DNA of 5,443 nucleotides from a bacterium (GTDB taxonomy: Bacteria; Chloroflexota; Dehalococcoidia; Tepidiformales; Tepidiformaceae), in NCBI GenBank assembly GCA_945861295.1, contig CAMAUF010000181.1, positions 1 through 5,443 on the forward strand. The letters are read 5' to 3'. Below, piece by piece: positions 1-4,070 of this stretch. Position numbers and translations under genes: made by a program. The first letter of the stretch is position 1. Each line of letters begins with the position of its first letter. Below the pieces are notes generated by a model that had not been told where the DNA came from, did not search any database, and saw nothing but the letters and a program-made list of their open reading frames with translations.

Positions 1-51
1 AATCCGCTCCCGCGCCTCTTCGACGCTGATCATGGACGAAACGGGGAACAT
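1..51 (-). CDS. moeA: Probable molybdopterin molybdenumtransferase (MoeA), N-terminal fragment
   Basis: Only the first 17 codons are inside the window; the gene runs off the left edge. From the ATG at 51 the frame reads MFPVSSMISVEEARERI with no stop. The segment MISVEEARERI closely resembles the usual start of MoeA, which inserts molybdate into adenylylated molybdopterin in the last step of molybdenum cofactor synthesis in the cytoplasm. A second in-frame ATG at 33 would give the classical MISVEEA start. I prefer 51 because a GGAG (plus positions 62-65) lies 10 nt upstream of it, a slightly long but usable spacing, whereas it is 28 nt from the second ATG. The gene lies 117 nt downstream of the RAM-domain gene on the same strand. 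The assignment rests on a very short match, so another protein with a similar N-terminus is possible. Confidence 0.5.
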   Translation of the reverse strand, partial: MFPVSSMISVEEARERI

Positions 52-168
52 ATGGCGACGGCTCCAAAAATGCGCGTGGCCCTCACGGGCTGCGGGGACG
101 AAGCCGGCGCCCGGCCCGCTGGCCGCTAGGGGCGAACGGGCCGAGGCGTCGAGCGGCGTCGCTGAAGT
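52..168. other. Intergenic spacer between RAM-domain gene and probable moeA
   Basis: This 117-nt spacer has no coding frame I can support. It holds the GGAG ribosome site of the probable moeA (62-65). It also holds a perfect 7-bp inverted repeat, CGGCCCG at 112-118 and CGGGCCG at 137-143, separated by 18 nt. The repeat could fold in the minus-strand transcript after the RAM gene stop, but no T-run follows it, so it is not a typical intrinsic terminator. Transcription may read through into the downstream gene. Confidence 0.4.
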
Positions 169-420
169 CTAGCCGAGGCGGACGGCCAGACAGGTGTTCG
201 TTCGCTGGACGCCCGGGACCTTCTGGACAGCCTCGGTGACCGCGTTGCCGAGGGCGTCGAGGTCCTCCGCTTCCAGTTGGACGATGACATCGTAAGGCCC
301 AGTCACCGTATCGACGGACTTGATCTCGGCGTTGGGGTACTTGATCTCCCGGATCGCCGCGCCGACCGCCTTCGCTTTGCCGACATCGGTCTCGATCAGG
401 ACGTATCCGCGCACAGCCAT
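169..420 (-). CDS. Stand-alone Lrp/AsnC ligand-binding (RAM) domain protein
   Basis: This 83-residue protein consists only of the alpha/beta ligand-binding and oligomerisation domain of Lrp/AsnC regulators (AsnC_trans_reg or RAM fold) and has no helix-turn-helix. Visible features are the opening strand RGYVLIETD (residues 4-12), a helix about 13-26, the family-typical T-G-P-Y-D turn at 40-44 followed by strand VIVQLE, a second helix about 52-68, and the closing strand TNTCLAVRL. Similar single-domain proteins, such as SraR of Thermus thermophilus, form ring-like oligomers that can bind amino acids. Here the ligand and role are unknown; a sensor or a partner of a full-length Lrp protein is possible. 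The start at 420 is well supported by GAGGAGG (plus 426-432), 5 nt upstream. The same frame extends to a TTG at 492, but that codon lies inside a consensus -35 box, so the longer form is unlikely. The protein is cytoplasmic, with no signal peptide. Confidence 0.88.
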   Translation of the reverse strand: MAVRGYVLIETDVGKAKAVGAAIREIKYPNAEIKSVDTVTGPYDVIVQLEAEDLDALGNAVTEAVQKVPGVQRTNTCLAVRLG

Positions 421-425
421 TTCCG

Positions 426-432
426 CCTCCTC
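426..432 (-). promoter_or_regulatory. Strong Shine-Dalgarno of the RAM-domain gene
   Basis: On the minus strand GAGGAGG is followed by 5 nt and the ATG at 420. This is a near-ideal anti-16S match and fixes the start of the 83-residue protein against the longer TTG start at 492. Confidence 0.85.
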
Positions 433-438
433 AAATTG

Positions 439-456
439 CCACGGCGTGCGCCGTGG
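439..456 (-). promoter_or_regulatory. Perfect stem-loop at the predicted 5' end of the RAM-gene mRNA
   Basis: The arms CCACGGC (439-445) and GCCGTGG (450-456) are perfectly complementary around a 4-nt loop. In the minus-strand transcript the hairpin ends 6 nt before the SD. If the promoter at 464-492 is right, the first transcribed base falls near 457, so the hairpin would form the extreme 5' end of the message. It could protect the mRNA, tune translation, or as DNA be a dyad operator overlapping the start site. No T-run follows (CAATTT), so it is a poor terminator. The structure is seen directly; the function is inferred. Confidence 0.55.
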
Positions 457-463
457 GGAGTGG

Positions 464-492
464 ATCATCGAAAGGAGGGCCGCCGCTGTCAA
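464..492 (-). promoter_or_regulatory. Sigma-70-type promoter of the RAM-domain gene
   Basis: On the minus strand a perfect TTGACA (plus 487-492) is followed by a 17-bp spacer and GATGAT (plus 464-469), which matches TATAAT at 4 of 6 positions. The spacing is optimal. The predicted start lies near 457, giving a leader of about 36 nt with a hairpin and then the SD. The -35 begins 20 nt beyond the stop codon of the lipoprotein gene, so the RAM gene can be transcribed independently of it. Confidence 0.6.
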
Positions 493-495
493 GGC

Positions 496-507
496 CGGCG
501 CGCGCCG
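496..507. repeat. 12-bp perfect palindrome after the lipoprotein gene
   Basis: CGGCGCGCGCCG is its own reverse complement. It sits between the lipoprotein stop (513) and the -35 box of the RAM promoter (487-492). It could be part of an operator or of a weak transcript-end structure, but GC-only palindromes are expected by chance in DNA of this composition. Confidence 0.3.
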
Positions 508-512
508 CCGCC

Positions 513-2594
513 CTAAACCTCGGATTTCGGCAGTTCGTAGCGGAAGATCAGGTCGCCCGTGGTCGAATCCGCCGTCACGCGCACGGGCACGACGAGGTCG
601 ACATGCTGGATGAAGCAGAGGGCTTCTTCGCCGCCGCGGCAGTAGTACACGGTCAGCGACACCGTCACTTTTGTCGTCCCAACGCTGAAGGACGCGGGCA
701 CGGGGATGCTGACCGCCGCATCATCGCTGACCCAGGTCACCTTTGCCTCGGAGACGGCGACGACGCCCTCGCGCTCGACGGCAAAGGCCGCCTGCGACGG
801 GCCTTGGCTGTTGAGATGGTAGCCCTCCGGCGAACTGATCCGTAGCTTGATGGCGCCCACTCCAGCGGCCACCTCGACGGCCGGCAGTTCGACCTGCGAC
901 CGGCGTCCTGCGGCCTGGCTCGCGGCCACCGAAAGGTTCGAAAACACCACGGTGGCCACGCGGCCGCTGGTGAGGTCGACGGTCCGGATGGCGTGGTTGT
1001 TCTGGTCGGCGACGTACAGCGTGCCGCCGGCCGCGCTCAGGCCGGCTGGCTCGTCGAAGGCCGCGAACGCTCCGGCCGCGTCTTCGTAGCCGCGTTGGTC
1101 GTCGCCTGCGAGGGTGCTGACGGCCTTCGTGCTTGGGTCGTACGCACGCACCTTGTGGTTGTACGTATCGCCGATGAACAGGCGGCCGTTTGCCGCCGCC
1201 AGTCCTTGGGGGTGTTGGAGTTTCGCTTTCGTGCCGGTCCCGTCATCCGCGCCGTAATCGAAGAGGCCGGTCCCCACGAGCGTATCGACATCGCCGGCGC
1301 CATCGAGCGGCAGGCGCCGGAGGGCGCTGGATTCGGCGTCGACCCAGTACAGCCAGGCGCCGTCGATGGCGAGAGCGCTCGGCTGAGCCAGGGTCGCCTC
1401 GGTGCGGCGGTCGCCGTCGTGGATGCCTTCCCGCGTAGTGCCCGCGAAGGGTTCTATCAGGTTGGTCCGAAGGTCGAGCCGCCAAAGCTGATGGACGCCC
1501 GCCATCGCGATGAAGAGCGAATCCCGCCATACGGCGAGGTCCCAGGGCGAAGCCAAAGCCGTCTCCCGCCCCGGTTGCTCGCCTTGCGGGAGGCGATCGA
1601 GCTGCGCACCCGTGCCGGCGATGGTCGCCACTTCGTATGTCGTGAGGTCGATGGCGCGGACGGCGTGGTTGCGTGTGTCGGCGACGAACAGCCGCTTGCC
1701 GTCGAGCGCGAGCGCCAAGCCTTGGGGCTGGCGGAAGGCCGCTTCCGCGGGGCCACCGTCCGCGAAGCCCTCGACGCCCGTCCCAATCGTCTGGATTAGC
1801 CGCCCGTTCAGGCTGCTAACGAGGATGCGGTTGTGGCCGGCATCGGCCACGTAGAGCCGATCCGTCACCGCGTCGGCCACAACCTCGGCCGGGTAGGACA
1901 GCACGGTGGATGGCGCGACGGCGTCGGCGACCGACGGCACGGGCGTGCGATTGACCTGGCCCTTCGCCTCGAATTCGGCCACAAGCAAAGCGATGACAGG
2001 CTGGAAGAGCGGATACACTCCCTCGCCCGCATGGACGCCGACGAGCTTGCCGGCCGGGTCGATGATGACGAGGAACGGCCACGCGTTCGCCCCGAACGTC
2101 TTCCAGACCGCGAAGTCTGGGTCGTTGACCACGGGGTGTTCGAGGCCGTACTTCTTTACGGCCTCGCGGACGCTGTCGTCATCGTGTTCGGTCGCATACT
2201 TGCCCGAATGCACCCCGATGACGACGAGGGCGTGCCCGAACTCGGCTTCGAGGCGCTTGAGGTCGGGGATGATGTGCTGGCAGTTGATGCAGCCCAGCGT
2301 CCAGAAGTCGAGCACGATGACCTTGCCCTTGAGCTGCGCGAACGTCAGCGGCCGCTCGACGTTGAACCAGGTGAGGCCGCCGGGGATAGCCGGGGCGGCC
2401 GTCTTTCCAGCCCACGATTTCCCCGAAGGCGTGGGACTCGCCGAGGCCGCGCTTTCATCGCTCGCCACATTCGTCTCCGTGGAAGGCTTCGAGCCGCCCC
2501 CGCCACAGCCAGCCAGAGCAAAGGCGAGGCAGGCAAGGAGCAGCCCATACCCCATTCTACCGCCCACGGCTTGCTTCGGTCGGAATCGTCCCAT
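513..2594 (-). CDS. NHLRC2-type lipoprotein: thioredoxin fold plus NHL repeats
   Basis: This is a 693-residue protein if it starts at the ATG at 2594. Residues 1-29 form a lipoprotein signal: basic n-region (R, R, K, R), hydrophobic core GLLLACLAFALAG, then lipobox LAGC with lipidated Cys30. A Gly/Ser/Pro/Ala-rich linker follows to about 70. Residues 71-215 are a thioredoxin-like domain with VIVLDFWTLGCINCQH (active-site C102-I-N-C105), IGVHSGKY and the cis-proline segment NAWPFLVIID (Pro173). NHL-type repeats, with cores such as LYVADAGHNRI, LFVADTRNHAVRAIDL, LFIGDTYNHKVRAYD and LYVADQNNHAIRTVDL, fill about 237-540 and should form a beta-propeller. Residues 570-690 are beta-rich and carry two cysteines (C652, C660). 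This order and the CINC active site match human NHLRC2 and its bacterial relatives. The role is probably extracytoplasmic thiol-disulfide exchange or protein binding; the substrate is unknown. An in-frame GTG at 2657 and an ATG at 2555 are alternatives. The GTG adds an unlikely 21-residue charged leader, and the later ATG removes all positive charge before the hydrophobic core. No good SD precedes any of the three. Confidence 0.87.
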   Translation of the reverse strand: MGRFRPKQAVGGRMGYGLLLACLAFALAGCGGGGSKPSTETNVASDESAASASPTPSGKSWAGKTAAPAIPGGLTWFNVERPLTFAQLKGKVIVLDFWTLGCINCQHIIPDLKRLEAEFGHALVVIGVHSGKYATEHDDDSVREAVKKYGLEHPVVNDPDFAVWKTFGANAWPFLVIIDPAGKLVGVHAGEGVYPLFQPVIALLVAEFEAKGQVNRTPVPSVADAVAPSTVLSYPAEVVADAVTDRLYVADAGHNRILVSSLNGRLIQTIGTGVEGFADGGPAEAAFRQPQGLALALDGKRLFVADTRNHAVRAIDLTTYEVATIAGTGAQLDRLPQGEQPGRETALASPWDLAVWRDSLFIAMAGVHQLWRLDLRTNLIEPFAGTTREGIHDGDRRTEATLAQPSALAIDGAWLYWVDAESSALRRLPLDGAGDVDTLVGTGLFDYGADDGTGTKAKLQHPQGLAAANGRLFIGDTYNHKVRAYDPSTKAVSTLAGDDQRGYEDAAGAFAAFDEPAGLSAAGGTLYVADQNNHAIRTVDLTSGRVATVVFSNLSVAASQAAGRRSQVELPAVEVAAGVGAIKLRISSPEGYHLNSQGPSQAAFAVEREGVVAVSEAKVTWVSDDAAVSIPVPASFSVGTTKVTVSLTVYYCRGGEEALCFIQHVDLVVPVRVTADSTTGDLIFRYELPKSEV
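972..1860 (-). repeat. DNA-level NHL repeats within the lipoprotein gene
   Basis: Diverged copies of one coding motif recur inside the propeller region. They are visible on the plus strand around 971-1020, 1150-1183, 1643-1692 and 1830-1860, as GTGGTTG or similar followed by TCGGCGACGWACAG or similar. The copies at 971-1020 and 1643-1692 agree at 40 of 50 positions by direct alignment. They encode the VAD-x-x-x-NHA-V/I-R segment of separate NHL blades. This reflects internal duplication of propeller blades, not a mobile repeat. Confidence 0.6.
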
Positions 2595-2600
2595 GCCCCC

Positions 2601-2606
2601 ATCGTA
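2601..2606 (-). promoter_or_regulatory. Possible leaderless -10 box of the lipoprotein gene
   Basis: On the minus strand TACGAT (TAnnnT class) lies exactly 6 nt before the ATG at 2594, so transcription would begin at or next to the start codon. No -35 match is visible at 16-18 bp. The GGGGGC between box and ATG is too close to act as an SD. This supports the ATG at 2594 over the GTG at 2657, but a lone hexamer is weak evidence. Readthrough from the Uma2 gene 78 nt upstream is an alternative source of transcript. Confidence 0.4.
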
Positions 2607-2672
2607 GCGCCGGTCGGCGAGCGCGGCTTTCCGGTTGATTACATCCCATTGACGCACGGCCCGCTGACCCGA

Positions 2673-3230
2673 TCAGAGCCGGACTTCGCGGAAGATAGCG
2701 TCCATGTCGATGATGGCGACCGGGAGCGAGGTCAGCCGGATGCGCCCACGCCGAAGGCGATCCGTCGCGTACCCGCCGTCCGGCTGTTCACGATGCCGCG
2801 TTACCGTTTGGTCGCGAAGGTCGACGAACCAAATCTCGGCGTCGCCGCGGGCCTTGTATCCGGGGACCTTGGACTCGATGTCGTAATCACCGGTCGAGGG
2901 CGACCAGATTTCAACCACGAACGGCACGGGCGGTGCGTACGCCTCAAGGCCGACCGATTCCCAACTCCCCTCCTTGGCCGCGAGCGGGATGACGACGAGG
3001 TCCGGGACGTAGTGGCTCCCGTCGGGAAGGCGAAGACGCGCCGAATTGGCGGCAATGTCGAAAGTGTCGCGCGGCAACTGGTCGTACAGGGTGTTGTACA
3101 TCAGGCGCGAGACTGTGTTGTGGCGCATGGTCATCCCGGGCTTCCTCCTGAGCTGACCGCAGACCAACTCCCAATTGCCCTCCCGGTCCTCAAGGGCGAC
3201 GCGCTCGTACGTGGCGACTGACGTGGGCAC
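2673..3230 (-). CDS. Uma2-family (DUF820) PD-(D/E)XK nuclease-like protein
   Basis: This 185-residue protein has the length and motif order of the Uma2 family, a PD-(D/E)XK-fold group annotated as putative restriction endonuclease-like; its cellular role is not established. Visible in order are an N-terminal WELVCGQL segment (about 20-27), HNTVSRL (about 37-43), YVPDLVVIP with candidate metal ligand Asp77, PFVVEIWSPST with Glu107, K121 in the SKVPGYKARG stretch, then EIWFVDLRDQTVTRHR (about 132-147). The expected D...E...K residues are all present, so the core looks intact. The chosen start is GTG at 3230, preceded by GGAGG at 7 nt. The ATG at 3251 in the same frame lies inside a TAGAAT -10 box and has no SD at proper spacing. 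The gene ends 78 nt before the lipoprotein ATG. Uma2 genes are often scattered in many copies, so adjacency to the lipoprotein need not be functional. Confidence 0.88.
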   Translation of the reverse strand: MPTSVATYERVALEDREGNWELVCGQLRRKPGMTMRHNTVSRLMYNTLYDQLPRDTFDIAANSARLRLPDGSHYVPDLVVIPLAAKEGSWESVGLEAYAPPVPFVVEIWSPSTGDYDIESKVPGYKARGDAEIWFVDLRDQTVTRHREQPDGGYATDRLRRGRIRLTSLPVAIIDMDAIFREVRL

Positions 3231-3237
3231 AGCGTGG

Positions 3238-3242
3238 CCTCC
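3238..3242 (-). promoter_or_regulatory. Shine-Dalgarno deciding the GTG start of the Uma2 gene
   Basis: GGAGG on the minus strand lies 7 nt upstream of the GTG at 3230. This favours GTG over the upstream in-frame ATG at 3251 and shortens the protein by 7 residues. Confidence 0.7.
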
Positions 3243-3243
3243 G

Positions 3244-3272
3244 CTGACCATTCTAGCGAGTTCACGTATCCT
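3244..3272 (+). promoter_or_regulatory. Possible leaderless promoter of the alpha/beta hydrolase
   Basis: CTGACC (3244-3249) matches TTGACA at 4 of 6 positions. A 17-bp spacer and TATCCT (3267-3272) follow, and the ATG begins 6 nt later at 3279. The transcript would therefore start at the ATG itself, which explains the lack of an SD there. The promoter overlaps the minus-strand Uma2 promoter. Confidence 0.45.
3250..3255 (-). promoter_or_regulatory. -10 box of the Uma2 gene
   Basis: TAGAAT on the minus strand matches TATAAT at 5 of 6 positions. Its expected start point near 3243 would leave a leader of about 13 nt that just includes the GGAGG at 3238-3242. No good -35 is seen. The box sits inside the spacer of the proposed opposite-strand promoter. 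Confidence 0.45.
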
Positions 3273-3278
3273 CCGGCC

Positions 3279-4037
3279 ATGCTTTCGGAGACCGTCCGCT
3301 ACATCCAGCCGGGGCCCGCCAGCCTGTGGACGGCGTCGTCGAGCGCCCCGACGCCGTCCGAAACTGTCCGGACTGGCGCGGCGCTGCTGCTCGCGAGCGG
3401 CGGGCCGGGCTGTTGCGATTACCTCGCGCCCGTCGCGGCGATGGTCGACGACCTGGTCACCGTCGTCCGCTTCGAGCAGCGCGGCTGCGGGCGCTCGTCA
3501 CCACAGGATACCTACACGCTCGCCGAATGCGTCGCCGACCTTGAGGCGATTCGGCGCGCCTACGGCTTCGAACGGTGGGCGGTGGGCGGCCACTCGTGGG
3601 GCGCGGACCTGGCGTTGGTTTACGCCCTCACCCATCCCCAGCGCATGACCGCGATCGTCGGCATTTCGGGCGGGCGCATGAACAACGACCGTTCCTGGTC
3701 CGAGGCGTACCGCGAGGGCCGCGATGGGCGCGGCGAAGCCCAACCTGAGTACCTCTACCAGCCCAACCTCGACGTGAACCGCCAACTCAACGCCGACATG
3801 AAGCTGTACATCCAACGTCCGGGGCTCTTTCGCGACCTCGCGCGCCTCTCCATGCCGGCGCTCTTCGTCTGCGGCAGCGACGACATCCGCCCTTCGTGGC
3901 CAACAGAACAGGTCGCCGCGCTCATGCCGAACGCCTCGTTCGCGCGAATCGAGGGCGCCGAGCACGTGATTTGGAACACGCACGCCGAGGAACTCCGTGC
4001 GGAACTGCGAGCTTTTGTCGGCTCGATCGGCGACTGA
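3279..4037 (+). CDS. Alpha/beta hydrolase, prolyl aminopeptidase-like (S33 type)
   Basis: This 252-residue alpha/beta hydrolase has hallmarks of the proline iminopeptidase group: ASGGPG at about 39-44 (the HGGPG oxyanion motif with Ser in place of His), VVRFEQRGCGRSS at 62-74, and the nucleophile elbow GGHSWG with Ser106. The acid is probably Asp202 in CGSDDIRP and the base His229 in GAEHVIW. A short cap region of about 55 residues lies between 130 and 185, smaller than in typical S33 enzymes of about 300 residues. Substrate specificity is therefore open: peptidase, esterase and amidase are all possible. There is no signal peptide, so it is probably cytoplasmic. The start is the ATG at 3279, which has no SD but a -10-like TATCCT 6 nt upstream. 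An in-frame GTG at 3234 would add 15 unconserved residues and overlap the Uma2 ribosome site. It is divergent from Uma2 and convergent with the next hydrolase, so it is probably monocistronic. Confidence 0.87.
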   Translation: MLSETVRYIQPGPASLWTASSSAPTPSETVRTGAALLLASGGPGCCDYLAPVAAMVDDLVTVVRFEQRGCGRSSPQDTYTLAECVADLEAIRRAYGFERWAVGGHSWGADLALVYALTHPQRMTAIVGISGGRMNNDRSWSEAYREGRDGRGEAQPEYLYQPNLDVNRQLNADMKLYIQRPGLFRDLARLSMPALFVCGSDDIRPSWPTEQVAALMPNASFARIEGAEHVIWNTHAEELRAELRAFVGSIGD

Positions 4038-4070
4038 CGGTCACCGGCGGGCCGAGCCCAACCGCGATGC

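Noticed and set aside
66..90. Hairpin GCCC-GTGA-GGGC followed by TTTTT on the minus strand
   Set aside because: The stem is only 4 bp and the T-run begins 7 nt after it; the T-run abuts the GGAG ribosome site, so a terminator is unlikely.
112..143. Inverted repeat CGGCCCG/CGGGCCG as an intrinsic terminator
   Set aside because: The loop is 18 nt and no T-run follows on the minus strand, so it was not called a terminator.
421..492. N-terminal extension of the RAM protein to a TTG at 492
   Set aside because: The TTG is part of a TTGACA -35 box, the extension crosses a hairpin and the SD, and it does not resemble the family.
993..1799. 268-codon plus-strand open frame
   Set aside because: It is antisense to the NHL propeller, and its apparent periodicity is inherited from the repeats on the other strand.
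1833..3221. 462-codon plus-strand open frame opposite the lipoprotein and Uma2 genes
   Set aside because: It runs antisense across two well-supported genes and gives a low-complexity charged translation without a recognisable domain. Long antisense frames are expected at this GC content.
2673..4037. Uma2 plus hydrolase as a defence or toxin-antitoxin module
   Set aside because: The genes are divergent, Uma2 genes are commonly scattered, and the hydrolase has no known defence role; nothing in the sequence supports a module.
4038..4070. Bidirectional terminator between the convergent hydrolases
   Set aside because: No stable stem with a flanking T-run is visible in the 33-nt gap.
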